From JAKOWB01 sp038363005 (lineage in GTDB: Bacteria; Pseudomonadota; Alphaproteobacteria; Kiloniellales; JACOMY01), in contig JBBQBI010000010.1 of the NCBI GenBank assembly GCA_038363005.1, positions 79,444 through 143,443 of the forward strand: a stretch of 64,000 nt of DNA, given 5' to 3'. Of the stretch, positions 26,454 to 35,930 are shown in pieces. The first letter of the stretch is position 1. Each line of letters begins with the position of its first letter. The notes beneath the pieces are model-generated. The model was not told the origin of the DNA. It searched no databases and saw nothing but the letters and a program-made list of their open reading frames with translations. Both the position numbers and the translations under genes were made by a program.

Positions 26454-28511
26454 TCAGGCCCCCGTGCCGGTGGCCGCCAGCGGCAGCACCAGGGCGGCGG
26501 TGCAGGCCACCATGGTGGCCGAGGCACGACTGATCGGATCGGTCATGTAGTAGTTGGCGATCGGCGAGCGGAAGGGCTCACTGCCCAGCGGACCGGCGGC
26601 GCCGAACTCACCCCAGGCGCCGGGTGTCGCCTCGTCGAGGCGGGCAAAGCGCGGATTGGCAGCGATCAGCTGGGCGCGCAGCTGGCCCAGGTTGTCATAG
26701 GGCAGGCGCTGACCCAGCACCTCCGACAGGGCGCGGATGATGGTCCAGTCCTCGCGCGCCTCGCCAGGCGGGAAGGCCGCCAAGCGGCCGAGCTGCACGC
26801 GGCCCTCGGTATTGACCCAGGTGCCGTTCTTCTCGGTAAAAGCAGCGCCCGGCAGCACGACATCGGCGCGCGCCGCGCCGGCATCGCCGTGGTGCCCCTG
26901 GTAGATCACGAAGGCCTTGCCCAGGCGACCGGCCGGCAGCTCGTCGGCACCCAGCAGGTAGACCAGCTTGATCGCCCCGCTCTCGGCGCCGGCCAGGATG
27001 CCATCGCGGTCCAGCCCGCCGGCGCCGGGCAGGAAGCCCAGCAGCAGGCCGCCGACCCGCGCGGCCGCCATGTGCAGCACGTTGAAGCCATTCCAATCGT
27101 CACGCACCAGGCCCAGGTTCTCGGCCACCTGCCGCGCCAGGGCCAGCACGGCAGCGCCGTCGGGGCGCGCCAGGGCGCCCTGGCCGACGATGACGACCGG
27201 CCGCTTGGCGTCCTTCAGCACGGCACCGAAGCCCTCGCCCCGGGCCACGGCTTGCAGCGCCTCGGTCCCCTCGCCCAGGTGCTCGTAGGGGAAGGTCAGG
27301 TCAGGCTTGGGCCCAATGACCGCGATCTTCAGGCCACCCTTGAGGAAGCGCTTGCGCAGCCGCGCGTTGATCAGCGGTGCTTCCCAGCGCGGGTTGCTGC
27401 CGACCAGCAGCACGGCATCGGCCTGCTCCAGCCCGGCAATCGAGCTGTTGAACAGGAAGCCGGCCTCGGCCCCCTGCCCCAGCTTCGCGCCGTCCTGCCG
27501 GCAGTCCAGGTTGGCCGAACCCAGCGCGGTCATCAGCTGCTTCAACGCCAGCATGGACTCGGCGTCGCAGAGGTCGCCGGCCAGCGCCGCCATCTCGGCA
27601 CCCTGCAGGCCCGCCACCCGATCGGCGATAGCCTTGAAGGCCTCGTCCCAGCGGGCCGGGTGCAGGCGACCGTCGGCGCCGCGCACATAGGGTTTGTCGA
27701 GGCGTCGGCGGGTCAGGCCGTCGACGGCATAGCGCGACTTGTCGGCCAGCCACTCCTCGTTCACCGCCTCGTTGATGCGCGGCAGCACGCGCAGCACCTC
27801 GCGCCCGCGGGCGTCGACCCGGATGCTGCTGCCGACGGCGTCGAAGACGTCGACCGAATCGGTCTTGCGCAGCTCCCAGGGGCGCGCGGTGAAGGCATAG
27901 GGCCGCGCGGTCAGCGCGCCGACCGGGCAGACATCGACCAGGTTGCCCGACAGCTCGCTGGCGACGGCACGCTCCAGGGTGGAGATCTCGGCGTGCTCGC
28001 CGCGATTCATCAGGCCGATCTCCTCGACCCCGGCGATCTCGGTGGCGAAGCGGACGCAGCGCGTGCATTGGATGCAGCGCGTCATCACCGTCTTGATCAG
28101 CGGGCCCATTTCCTTCTCGGTCACCGCGCGCTTGTTCTCGTCGTAGCGGCTGGCGTCGCGGCCATAGGCCATGGCCTGGTCCTGCAGGTCGCACTCGCCG
28201 CCCTGGTCGCAGATCGGGCAGTCCAGCGGGTGGTTGATCAGCAGGAATTCCATGACGCCCTTGCGGGCCTTCTGCACCACCGGCGTGTCGGTCTTGATCA
28301 CCATGCCTTCCATCACCGGCATGGCGCAGGACGCGATGGGCTTCGGCGCCTTTTCCTGCTCCACCAGGCACATGCGGCAGTTGCCGGCGATCGACAGGCG
28401 CTCGTGGTAGCAGAAGCGCGGGATCTCGACGCCGGCGAGCTCGCAGGCCTGCAGCACGGTGATGCCGGCCGGCACCTCGATCTCGCGTCCGTCGATGGTC
28501 ATCTTCGGCAT
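26454..28511 (-). CDS. nuoG: NADH-quinone oxidoreductase subunit G
   Basis: Large iron-sulphur subunit of the peripheral arm. The 685-aa product has the 2Fe-2S ligands C34, C45, C48 and C62, the H94/C98/C101/C107 site of cluster N5, a C146-x2-C149-x2-C152 4Fe-4S motif, and a molybdopterin-type domain without obvious cofactor function. Size matches the alphaproteobacterial/mitochondrial form, which is shorter than E. coli NuoG. Fifteen bases after nuoF. Confidence 0.96.
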   Translation of the reverse strand: MPKMTIDGREIEVPAGITVLQACELAGVEIPRFCYHERLSIAGNCRMCLVEQEKAPKPIASCAMPVMEGMVIKTDTPVVQKARKGVMEFLLINHPLDCPICDQGGECDLQDQAMAYGRDASRYDENKRAVTEKEMGPLIKTVMTRCIQCTRCVRFATEIAGVEEIGLMNRGEHAEISTLERAVASELSGNLVDVCPVGALTARPYAFTARPWELRKTDSVDVFDAVGSSIRVDARGREVLRVLPRINEAVNEEWLADKSRYAVDGLTRRRLDKPYVRGADGRLHPARWDEAFKAIADRVAGLQGAEMAALAGDLCDAESMLALKQLMTALGSANLDCRQDGAKLGQGAEAGFLFNSSIAGLEQADAVLLVGSNPRWEAPLINARLRKRFLKGGLKIAVIGPKPDLTFPYEHLGEGTEALQAVARGEGFGAVLKDAKRPVVIVGQGALARPDGAAVLALARQVAENLGLVRDDWNGFNVLHMAAARVGGLLLGFLPGAGGLDRDGILAGAESGAIKLVYLLGADELPAGRLGKAFVIYQGHHGDAGAARADVVLPGAAFTEKNGTWVNTEGRVQLGRLAAFPPGEAREDWTIIRALSEVLGQRLPYDNLGQLRAQLIAANPRFARLDEATPGAWGEFGAAGPLGSEPFRSPIANYYMTDPISRASATMVACTAALVLPLAATGTGA

Positions 28512-28526
28512 GACGGTCTGGTCTCT

Positions 28527-29810
28527 CTATTCGGCCGCGGCGCGCGCGCGGTAGGCGTCGATGCGGCGTTCCATCTCGGGGCGGAAGTGGCGGATCAGGC
28601 CCTGGATCGGCCAGGCCGCCGCGTCGCCCAGCGCGCAGATGGTATGGCCCTCGACCTGGTAGGTGACGTCGAGCAGCAGGTCGATCTCCGGCCTGGTCGC
28701 CTCGCCCGTCACCATGCGGTTCATCACGCGGTACATCCAGCCGGTGCCCTCGCGGCAGGGCGTGCACTGGCCGCAGGACTCGTGCATGTAGAAATGCGAC
28801 AGCCGGGCGATGGCCTCGATGATGTCGGTCGACTTGTCCATCACGATCACCGCCGCCGTGCCCAGGCCCGACTTCACCTCGCGCAGCGCGTCGAAATCCA
28901 TCAGCACCGTGTCGCAGATGTCGCCCGGCAGGCAGGGCACCGAGGAGCCGCCGGGAATGATCGCCAGCAGGTTGTTCCAGCCACCACGCACACCGCCGGC
29001 ATGCTTCTCGATCAGCTCCTTGAGCGGGATCGACATGGCCTCTTCGACATTGCAGGGCTTCTCGACGTGGCCGGAGATGGAGAAGATCTTGGTGCCGCTG
29101 TTGCGCGGCCGGCCGAACTGCTTCCACCAGGTGATGCCACGCCGCAGGATCTCCGGCGCCACCGCGATGGTCTCGACGTTGTTGATCGTGGTCGGGCAGC
29201 CATAGAGCCCCTGCGCCGCCGGGAAGGGCGGCTTCAGGCGCGGCTGGCCCTTCTTGCCCTCCAGGCTCTCCATCAGCGCCGATTCCTCGCCGCAGATGTA
29301 GGCGCCGGCGCCGCGGTGCAGGTAAACGTTCAGGTCCCAGCCAGTGCCCGCAGCGTTCTTGCCCAGCAGGCCCGCCGCATAGGCTTCGTCGATGGCGATC
29401 TGCGTGTTGGCCGCCTCGCCGTAGTACTCGCCACGCACGTAGATGTAGGCGGTCTGGCAGCCCATGGCGACGCAGGCGACCAGGATGCCTTCCAGCAGGC
29501 GATGCGGGTCGTTGCGCAGGATCTCGCGATCCTTGCAGGAGCCGGGCTCGGACTCGTCGGCGTTGATGATCAGGTAGCGCGGCCGCTCGTCGCGCTTCGG
29601 CCACATGAAGGACCACTTCATGCCAGTCGGGAAGCCGGCGCCGCCACGGCCGCGCAGGTCCGACTGCTTCATGGTGTCGATGATCTTCTCCGGCCCCAGC
29701 GCGGCGATGGTCTTCATCTCGCTCCAGATGCCACGCTTGCGCGCGCCCTCCAGGCGGAAGTCATGCTGGCCGTAGAGATTGGTGAAGATGCGGTCTTTGT
29801 CCTGCAGCAT
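28527..29810 (-). CDS. nuoF: NADH-quinone oxidoreductase subunit F
   Basis: NADH- and FMN-binding subunit, where electrons enter. The 427-aa protein shows the FMN/NADH loop RGRGGAGFPTG (53-63), ADESEPGSCKDREI, GAGAYICGEESALMES (168-182) and the N3 cluster ligands C346, C349, C352 and C392 in SCGQCTPCREG and TICALGDAAAW. Normal length. Eight bases after nuoE. Confidence 0.97.
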   Translation of the reverse strand: MLQDKDRIFTNLYGQHDFRLEGARKRGIWSEMKTIAALGPEKIIDTMKQSDLRGRGGAGFPTGMKWSFMWPKRDERPRYLIINADESEPGSCKDREILRNDPHRLLEGILVACVAMGCQTAYIYVRGEYYGEAANTQIAIDEAYAAGLLGKNAAGTGWDLNVYLHRGAGAYICGEESALMESLEGKKGQPRLKPPFPAAQGLYGCPTTINNVETIAVAPEILRRGITWWKQFGRPRNSGTKIFSISGHVEKPCNVEEAMSIPLKELIEKHAGGVRGGWNNLLAIIPGGSSVPCLPGDICDTVLMDFDALREVKSGLGTAAVIVMDKSTDIIEAIARLSHFYMHESCGQCTPCREGTGWMYRVMNRMVTGEATRPEIDLLLDVTYQVEGHTICALGDAAAWPIQGLIRHFRPEMERRIDAYRARAAAE

Positions 29811-29818
29811 GGGGCGCC

Positions 29819-30502
29819 TCAGCTCTTCGCTGGCTCGGCCGGCGGCGCGGGGGGCGCCGGCGGCGGGTCATTGCGCAGGATGCCCTCGGGATAGGCGCCC
29901 TCGGGCAGGTGATTGAGCGTGTGCGGGCCATCGGCGCGGGCCGAGCCGACGCGGCCGGTCTGCGAGCCCTTCTGCACCGCCTTGCCGTCCTTCAGGTCCT
30001 GCAGCAGGCGCGTCATGGACTCCGCCGTCAGGTCCTCGAAGTAGTCGTCGTTGATCTGCAGCATCGGTGCATTGCAGCAGGCGCCCATGCACTCGACCTC
30101 GACCAGGGTGAAAAGGCCATCGGCCGAGGTCTCGCCCTTGCCGATGTGGGCGAAGTCCTTGATCGCCTGGGTGACCTGGTCGCTGCCGCGCAGCCAGCAG
30201 GGCGTGGTGCGGCAGACCTGCAGCAGGTACTTCCCGACCGGCTGCTTGTTGAACATGGTGTAGAAGCTGGCCACCTCGTAGACCCGGATCGGCGGCATGC
30301 CCAGGAAGGCGGCGACGCACTCGATCACCGCCGGCGAGCAGAAGTTCGCGTTCTGCCGTTGGCCCAGGTCGAGCAGCGGGATCACCGCGCTCTGCTGCTT
30401 GTCAGCCGGATAGCGCGCCACGATGCGCTTGGCCAAGGCCTCGTTCTCCGGCGTGAAGGCGAAGCCGTGGGGATCGGGTGCGCGATAGGTGGTAGGTCTC
30501 AT
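29819..30502 (-). CDS. nuoE: NADH-quinone oxidoreductase subunit E
   Basis: Carries the 2Fe-2S cluster N1a next to NuoF. The 227-aa protein has the thioredoxin-like domain with C97-x4-C102 and C138-x3-C142 in CRTTPCWLRG and CMGACCNAP. Beyond residue about 190 it has a Pro/Ala-rich tail ending PPAPPAEPAKS, which makes it longer than E. coli NuoE; such tails are seen in alphaproteobacteria. Its ATG overlaps the nuoD stop by four bases. Confidence 0.96.
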   Translation of the reverse strand: MRPTTYRAPDPHGFAFTPENEALAKRIVARYPADKQQSAVIPLLDLGQRQNANFCSPAVIECVAAFLGMPPIRVYEVASFYTMFNKQPVGKYLLQVCRTTPCWLRGSDQVTQAIKDFAHIGKGETSADGLFTLVEVECMGACCNAPMLQINDDYFEDLTAESMTRLLQDLKDGKAVQKGSQTGRVGSARADGPHTLNHLPEGAYPEGILRNDPPPAPPAPPAEPAKS

Positions 30503-31677
30503 CGGTCGATCTCGCCGAACACGACGTCCATGGAACCAAGGATCGCCACGCTGTCCGCCAGCATGTGGCCCTTGCAGAGGTAGTCCATCGCCGCCAGATG
30601 CGCAAAACCCGGGGCGCGGATGTGGCAGCGATAGGGTTTGTTGCTGCCGTCGGCCACCAGGTAGACGGCGAACTCGCCCTTCGGCGCCTCGACCGCGGTG
30701 TAGGTCTCGCCCGCCGGCACGTGATAGCCCTCGGTATAGAGCTTGAAGTGATGGATCAGCGCTTCCATCGAGCGCTTCATCTCCGCCCGCTTTGGCGGTG
30801 TCACCTTGTGGTTCGGCGTGGAGACCGGTCCCTCGGGCAGCTTGGCCAGAGCCTGCTGCACGATCTTGTTCGACTGCCGCATCTCCTCGATACGGATCAG
30901 GTAGCGGTCGAAGCAGTCGCCGTTCTTGCCGATCGGGATGCCGAAGTCATAGGTCTCGTAGCCATCGTAGGGCTGTGCCTTGCGCAGGTCCCAGGCCACG
31001 CCCGAGGCACGCAGCATCGGCCCGGTGAAGGCCCAGTCCATGGCCTCCTCGGCGCTGGCGATGCCGATATCCACGGTGCGCTGGCGGAAGATGCGGTTCT
31101 CGGTCAGCAGGCCTTCCAGGTCGTCGACGAACTTGGGGAAGGATTCGCTGAAGCGCTGGATGTCATCGGTCAGCCCGGCCGGCAGGTCCAGGTGCACGCC
31201 GCCCGGCCGGAAGTAGGCCGAATGCAGGCGCGCGCCGCAGACCCGCTCATAGAATTCCATGATCTTCTCGCGCTGCTCGAAGGCCCACAGCGAGGGCGCC
31301 ATGGCACCGACGTCGAGCGCGAAGGTGGTGATGTTCAGCAGATGGTTGGTGATGCGCGACAGCTCGCCGAACAGCACGCGGATGCACTGGCCACGCGGCG
31401 GCGCCTGGATGCCCAGCAACTTCTCCACGGCCAGCGCGAAGGCGTGCTCCTGGTTCATCGGCGCGACGTAGTCCAGGCGGTCGAAATAGGGCACCGCCTG
31501 CAGGTAGGTCTTGTACTCGATCAGCTTCTCGGTGCCGCGATGCAGCAGGCCGATGTGCGGGTCGGCGCGCTCCACCGTCTCGCCGTCCATCTCCATCACC
31601 AGGCGCAGCACACCGTGCGCGGCCGGGTGCTGCGGGCCGAAATTCAGCGTCAGCGGCTTGATATGGGCTTCGCTCAT
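30499..31677 (-). CDS. nuoD: NADH-quinone oxidoreductase subunit D
   Basis: 49-kDa subunit that helps form the quinone-binding site, related to [NiFe]-hydrogenase large subunits. The 392-aa product has NFGPQHPAAHGVLRLV near the start (with the quinone-site histidine), HRGTEKLIEYKTYLQ, RPGGVHLDLP and the ending ILGSMDVVFGEIDR. It is separate from nuoC, unlike the fused NuoCD of E. coli. Overlaps nuoC by four bases. Confidence 0.97.
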   Translation of the reverse strand: MSEAHIKPLTLNFGPQHPAAHGVLRLVMEMDGETVERADPHIGLLHRGTEKLIEYKTYLQAVPYFDRLDYVAPMNQEHAFALAVEKLLGIQAPPRGQCIRVLFGELSRITNHLLNITTFALDVGAMAPSLWAFEQREKIMEFYERVCGARLHSAYFRPGGVHLDLPAGLTDDIQRFSESFPKFVDDLEGLLTENRIFRQRTVDIGIASAEEAMDWAFTGPMLRASGVAWDLRKAQPYDGYETYDFGIPIGKNGDCFDRYLIRIEEMRQSNKIVQQALAKLPEGPVSTPNHKVTPPKRAEMKRSMEALIHHFKLYTEGYHVPAGETYTAVEAPKGEFAVYLVADGSNKPYRCHIRAPGFAHLAAMDYLCKGHMLADSVAILGSMDVVFGEIDR

Positions 31678-32294
31678 GCCTTGTCCTTCGTCGCCTTCTC
31701 GTCACCCGGCAGCGGCGAAGGCGGCTGCAACATGCCCTCCCACGGCGACATGAAGTCGAATGTGCGGAACTCCTGCGTCAACTTCACCGGCTCGTAGACC
31801 ACGCGCTTCTGCGCCTCGTCGTAGCGCACCTCGACATAGCCGGTCAGCGGGAAGTCCTTGCGCAGCGGATGCCCCTCGAAGCCGTAGTCGGTCAGGATGC
31901 GGCGCAGGTCGGGGTGCTCGCTGAAGAACACGCCGTAGAGGTCCCAGATTTCGCGCTCGAACCAGTTGGCGGCGTTGAACAGGCCGCAGGCCGAGGGCAC
32001 CGGCGTTTCCTCGTCGGTGGTCAGCTTCACGCGCACCCGCTGGTTATGCCGCAGCGACAGCATGTTGTAGACGATGACGAAGCGCTCGGGCTCGTCCGGC
32101 AGGTCGACGGCGGTGATATCGACCAGCTGCTTGAACTGGCTGTTCTGGTCGTCGCGCAGAAAGGTCAGCAGCTTCAGGATCTGCCCGCGCGAAGACTCCA
32201 GCATCAGCTCGCCCAGCTTTACCTCAACGCCGGTCACGGCGTCGGGCAGCGCGGCGGCGATCTGGTCGCCCAGTTCCTTCAAGGCCTCGCTCAT
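31674..32294 (-). CDS. nuoC: NADH-quinone oxidoreductase subunit C
   Basis: 30-kDa subunit of the peripheral arm. The 206-aa product shows ANWFEREIWDLYGVFFSEHP and RRILTDYGFEGHPLRKDFPL, the family signature, then GYVEVRYDEAQKRVVYEPV. The open frame starts 63 codons earlier within nuoB; ATG 32294 gives the standard MSEALKELG start. Followed without gap by nuoD. Confidence 0.96.
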   Translation of the reverse strand: MSEALKELGDQIAAALPDAVTGVEVKLGELMLESSRGQILKLLTFLRDDQNSQFKQLVDITAVDLPDEPERFVIVYNMLSLRHNQRVRVKLTTDEETPVPSACGLFNAANWFEREIWDLYGVFFSEHPDLRRILTDYGFEGHPLRKDFPLTGYVEVRYDEAQKRVVYEPVKLTQEFRTFDFMSPWEGMLQPPSPLPGDEKATKDKA

Positions 32295-32322
32295 CCTGGA
32301 CCTGTCCCCTTGCCCAGCCGGA

Positions 32323-32862
32323 TCAACGGCTGAGGCCGCCCTCGCGGCGGATCTTCTTCTGCAGCTGCAGGATGCCGTAGAGCAGCGCCTCGGCGGTCGG
32401 CGGGCAGCCCGGGACATAGATATCCACCGGCACCACGCGGTCGCAGCCACGCACCACGGCGTAGGAATAGTGATAGTAGCCACCGCCGTTGGCGCAGGAG
32501 CCCATGGAGATGACCCAGCGCGGCTCTGGCATCTGGTCGTAGACCTTGCGGAGCGCCGGGGCCATCTTGTTGGTCAAGGTGCCGGCGACGATCATCACGT
32601 CGGATTGCCGCGGGCTGGCGCGCGGCACCACGCCAAAGCGGTCGAGGTCGTAGCGCGCCATGTAAGCGTGGATCATCTCCACCGCGCAGCAGGCCAAACC
32701 GAAGGTCATGGGCCACAGCGAGCCAGTGCGCGCCCAGGCCACCAGCTTGTCCAGCTTGGCGACGACGAAACCCTTGTCGCTGATCTCGTCGGTCACCTGC
32801 TTCAGCGCGCTGTCCTGCTGCGCGCCGGGCGGCAGCGGCGCGGGTACCTGGGTCACTCCCAT
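32323..32862 (-). CDS. nuoB: NADH-quinone oxidoreductase subunit B
   Basis: Holds cluster N2, the last electron carrier before quinone. The 179-aa protein has the adjacent cysteines C58 and C59 in FGLACCAVEM, plus C123 (SMGSCANGGG) and C153 (YVPGCPPTAEAL). The ATG at 32862 lies inside the nuoA end (10-base overlap); an ATG seven codons upstream is less likely because it would begin with a non-conserved extension. Confidence 0.96.
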   Translation of the reverse strand: MGVTQVPAPLPPGAQQDSALKQVTDEISDKGFVVAKLDKLVAWARTGSLWPMTFGLACCAVEMIHAYMARYDLDRFGVVPRASPRQSDVMIVAGTLTNKMAPALRKVYDQMPEPRWVISMGSCANGGGYYHYSYAVVRGCDRVVPVDIYVPGCPPTAEALLYGILQLQKKIRREGGLSR

Positions 32863-33221
32863 TCGAGCGCCCCCTTCTTCCATTCATAGACGAAGCCGAT
32901 GGTCAGCAGACCGAGGAAGGCCATCATGGACCAGAAGCCGAACTGCCCGATCTCGGCCAGGCCAACGGCCCAGGGGAACAGGAAGGCAACCTCGAGGTCG
33001 AAGATGATGAAGAGGATGGCAACTAGGTAGAAGCGCACGTCAAACTTGCCGCGTGCGTCGTCAAAGGCCTCGAAGCCGCATTCGTAGGCCGAGACCTTCT
33101 CCGAGTCGGGCTTCTGCTTGGCCAACAGGTAGGACGCCAGGACCATAACGCCGGACAGTCCCCCGGCGATGCCCAGGAACAGCAGGATCGGCAGATAATC
33201 GCTCAGAATGCCGTCGGGCAT
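32853..33221 (-). CDS. nuoA: NADH-quinone oxidoreductase subunit A
   Basis: Three-helix membrane subunit near the quinone site. The 122-aa product has the long first loop ending YECGFEAFDDARGKFDVRFY, conserved across the family, and FDLEVAFLFPWAVGL. First gene of the fourteen-gene operon nuoA-N, 93 bases after a good promoter. Confidence 0.97.
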   Translation of the reverse strand: MPDGILSDYLPILLFLGIAGGLSGVMVLASYLLAKQKPDSEKVSAYECGFEAFDDARGKFDVRFYLVAILFIIFDLEVAFLFPWAVGLAEIGQFGFWSMMAFLGLLTIGFVYEWKKGALEWE

Positions 33222-33313
33222 CGGGGCTCCCCTTCCTCGACCGCGCGACGCCTCTTGTGGTGCCTACGTGCTGCGCTGCACGCAGGGCGTCGGGCCCAGC
33301 GCGGTCGCGGCGG

Positions 33314-33342
33314 ACTATAGTGCGGCGCACCCAAGCTGCAAA
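33314..33342 (-). promoter_or_regulatory. Predicted promoter of the nuo operon
   Basis: Minus-strand TTTGCA (33337-33342) and TATAGT (33314-33319) are separated by 17 bases. Predicted start near 33307, leaving a leader of about 85 bases to nuoA. The -10 is strong, the -35 moderate. Confidence 0.55.
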
Positions 33343-33419
33343 GGCGATTTGGCGCCGCAGCGGATGCCCCTGCCTTAGACCGGACCGGCAGTCCTTGCAA
33401 GGCTTCCAGGGCGGCCGGT

Positions 33420-34016
33420 TCAGGCCGGCAGAACCTCATAGGCCACGTCCTGCGGCCGGCAGTCGGGGCCATTCAGCGGCAGCATGTCGATCGGGCAGGC
33501 CGAGAGGGCGACAATGCAGTCCAATTCGGCGCGCAGCGTCACCTGGTCGCCCGGCCGGCTGACCGGCGGCAGGATACGGAAGCTGCCGTCCGGCGCGACC
33601 GGCACGTTCATGAAGAGGTTGATCGCCGAGGGCACGGTCGCCGGCGGGGTGATGCCGAGACTACTCAGCGCCTCACGCCAATTGTCGGCACAGTTGCGGT
33701 GATAGCCGGCGACGCCGAGCTGGTTGTAACGGCGTGCATCGCAGCAGGGGAACAGCGTGTCGTGGATGCCGGGCGAGCTGTCCTCCACCAGGGTCAGGAT
33801 CGGCCGGCGCAGCTGGGTCCAGAACTGGTCACCCTGGCGCGGATGCAGCCGGTACCAGACGTTGCGCGAATGCTGGATCGACAGGCATTCACCCAAGTCT
33901 TCGGCGTTGTGCGCGAAGAGATCCACCACCTGGCTGCCGTAGGTATTGATGACGCGCAGGCTGTCGCCCTGGCGCAATCGAAGTCCGGCGCCCTCGCTTC
34001 CCTTGACGACTGGCAT
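33420..34016 (-). CDS. DUF1989 (urea carboxylase-associated type) protein
   Basis: A 198-aa member of the DUF1989 family, which includes the urea amidolyase-associated proteins; biochemical role not established here. It shows the NTYGSQVVDLFAHNA stretch, the central HDTLFPCCDARRYN segment with C91/C92, NLFMNVPVAPDGSF and the C-terminal ALSACPIDMLPLNG with C174, probable metal ligands by family pattern. The open frame extends 92 codons upstream over a G/C-tract; the ATG at 34016 is the sensible start. No urea carboxylase or allophanate hydrolase is adjacent, but a plus-strand amidase lies divergent. Confidence 0.85.
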   Translation of the reverse strand: MPVVKGSEGAGLRLRQGDSLRVINTYGSQVVDLFAHNAEDLGECLSIQHSRNVWYRLHPRQGDQFWTQLRRPILTLVEDSSPGIHDTLFPCCDARRYNQLGVAGYHRNCADNWREALSSLGITPPATVPSAINLFMNVPVAPDGSFRILPPVSRPGDQVTLRAELDCIVALSACPIDMLPLNGPDCRPQDVAYEVLPA

Positions 34017-34427
34017 CTCCACCCCCCCCCCCTCTCCTGACCGGGCCCCAGGCTCGGCTGGAGAGGCGCAGGGGGTCAAGGGCGATGGCGGATCATGGGG
34101 TGGGGAGCGTGCCGAAGTTGCGCCCGGCCCAATCGTCGAAGGCGGGCAGCGGCGCTTCGCTCGCAGCGGCGCCGGCCCGGCAGGTCGCACGCAGCAGGTC
34201 GCCCCGCGTGGAGCGAAACAGGGTAATGCCGAGGCAACGGAGCAAGCGATCCATAATGCGATCAATCCTGGTTTCAGGCCGTGGTACGACAACTACCAGC
34301 AGGCAGCCCCGGCGGATGCGGCGCATGGCGCATTCGCGCGGGTTGCATGGATCGGCCAGGGCGCGGACTTGCGCCCTGCAGCACAATCCTCAAGCTGGTC
34401 GGACAGCCAGCGGCGAAGGAGCGATCC
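34017..34427. other. Intergenic region with a C-tract, no confident gene
   Basis: Divergent gap between the DUF1989 gene and the amidase. It starts with a run of cytosines (from about 34021) followed by CTCTCCTGACC, which resembles a degraded copy of the palindromic repeat type at the right end of the window. A minus-strand open frame (34093-34386), with an inner ATG at 34254 encoding about 53 residues, has G/C-rich third positions but no ribosome binding site and no recognisable family; I do not call it a gene. Confidence 0.4.
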
Positions 34428-35858
34428 ATGGCAAGCGATGACCTGATCCGGCTGACGGCCAGCCGGGCCGTGGCTCTGTTGCGCAAGGGCGAGGTTTCCC
34501 CACTGGAGCTGGTCGAGGCCGCCGCGCGGCGGATCGAGGCCGTCGAACCCCAGGTCAACGCCCTGCCCCATCGCTTCCTGGACCAGGCACGCGACACGGC
34601 CAGGGCCTTCGACCCGCGCCGGACCGACGAGGCGCTGCGCCAGCACCCGGGTTGGCTGGCTGGCCTGCCCATCGCGGTCAAGGACTACAACGATGTCGGC
34701 GGCCAGCCGACGACCTATGGCTCGCCGCTCTTCGCCGCCAACGTGCCCGCGCGTTCCGACCTTACGGTGCGGCGGCTGGTGTCGCGCGGCGCCCTGCCGA
34801 TCGCCAAGTCGAACGTGCCGGAATTCGCCGGCGCCAACACCTTCAACCGGGTCTACGGCGCCACCCGCAATCCCTGGGACCTGTCGCGCACGGCCGGCGG
34901 CTCCTCCGGCGGTTCGGCGGCTGCGCTGGCCTGCGGCAGCGTCTGGCTGGCCACCGGCAACGACCTGGGCGGCAGCCTGCGGATTCCGGCCAGCTACTGC
35001 GGCATTGTCGGGCTACGGCCCAGCGTCGGCCGGGTGCCGCGCCCGGCCGGCTGCCTGCCCTTTGACCCGCTTTGGGTCGAGGGGCCCATGGCAAGAAATG
35101 TCGCCGACCTTGCCCTGATGCTGGATGCCGAGGCCGGCGCCACGCCGGAGGACCCGCTGGCCCTGCCTGCCCCCAATCAATCCTTCACGGCCGCCGCCGC
35201 GGCCCGCCAGGCGCCGAAGCGCATCGGCTTCAGCGTCGACCTGGGCCAGGGCCGCGCTGTCGACCACGAGGTCGCGGCACTCTGCCGCAGCGCCACGACG
35301 AGCTTCGAGGCGCTGGGCGCCCGGGTAGAGGAGGCTTGCCCCGACCTGACCGACGGCATCGACTGCTTCCAAGTGCTGCGCGCCCAGATGTTCGCTGCCG
35401 TGCGCGGCGGGCTGCTGCCCCGCCATCGCGACGAGATCGCCCCGGAAATCGTCTGGAACCTGGAGAAGGGCCTGGGCCTGAGCGGCGAGGAGATCCAGCG
35501 CGCCGAACGGGTGCGGCAGCGGCTGTATCATGCCGTGGCCGCCTGGTTCGGCGACTACGACTTGCTGGCCTGCCCCGTGGTGGCGCTGCCGCCTTTTCCG
35601 GTCGAACAGCGCTATCCAACGGAAATCAATGGCGAACCGCTGACGACCTACATCGACTGGATGTTCCTGACCTTCGTCCTGACACTGACCGGCTGCCCGG
35701 CCATTTCGATCCCCTGCGGCTTCACCGCCGGCGGCTTGCCGGTGGGCCTGCAGCTGGTCGGCCCGCCGCAGGGCGACGCCGCGCTGCTGGGGGCGGCCGG
35801 ATCCCTGGAAGAGGTATTGGACTTGGCAGGGCGCGTGCCGCTGGCGCTGGTTGGCTAG
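34428..35858 (+). CDS. Amidase-signature family hydrolase
   Basis: Hydrolyses an amide bond through a Ser-cisSer-Lys triad. The 476-aa product shows K85 in LPIAVKDYNDV, the TAGGSSGGSAAALACG stretch (155-170) with the cis-Ser near 159, and S183 in DLGGSLRIPAS as nucleophile. The rest has normal AS-fold length, and CPAISIPCGF marks the end. The ATG at 34428 has AAGGAG seven bases before it and beats an upstream in-frame start. Substrate unknown; DUF1989, deacylase and oxidase neighbours suggest use of an amide- or acyl-nitrogen compound. Not GatA: the GatB gene lies 17 kb away and the sequence lacks GatA-specific features that I can recognise. Confidence 0.88.
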   Translation: MASDDLIRLTASRAVALLRKGEVSPLELVEAAARRIEAVEPQVNALPHRFLDQARDTARAFDPRRTDEALRQHPGWLAGLPIAVKDYNDVGGQPTTYGSPLFAANVPARSDLTVRRLVSRGALPIAKSNVPEFAGANTFNRVYGATRNPWDLSRTAGGSSGGSAAALACGSVWLATGNDLGGSLRIPASYCGIVGLRPSVGRVPRPAGCLPFDPLWVEGPMARNVADLALMLDAEAGATPEDPLALPAPNQSFTAAAAARQAPKRIGFSVDLGQGRAVDHEVAALCRSATTSFEALGARVEEACPDLTDGIDCFQVLRAQMFAAVRGGLLPRHRDEIAPEIVWNLEKGLGLSGEEIQRAERVRQRLYHAVAAWFGDYDLLACPVVALPPFPVEQRYPTEINGEPLTTYIDWMFLTFVLTLTGCPAISIPCGFTAGGLPVGLQLVGPPQGDAALLGAAGSLEEVLDLAGRVPLALVG

Positions 35859-35930
35859 GCATCGTCAAAAACAACAACACCGGTATGCTTTATGAGTGCT
35901 TGATAGAGATCAATGCCCGCTCCAGATGTA

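Noticed and set aside
26277..29894. A very long plus-strand open frame over nuoH-nuoG-nuoF-nuoE
   Set aside because: It is antisense to conserved nuo genes, lacks any domain and shows the His/Arg/Gly/Leu-rich makeup expected of a shadow frame in high-G+C DNA.
34093..34386. Small minus-strand frame in the DUF1989-amidase gap
   Set aside because: No ribosome binding site, no family, and not clearly conserved in character. Left as a note, not a gene.
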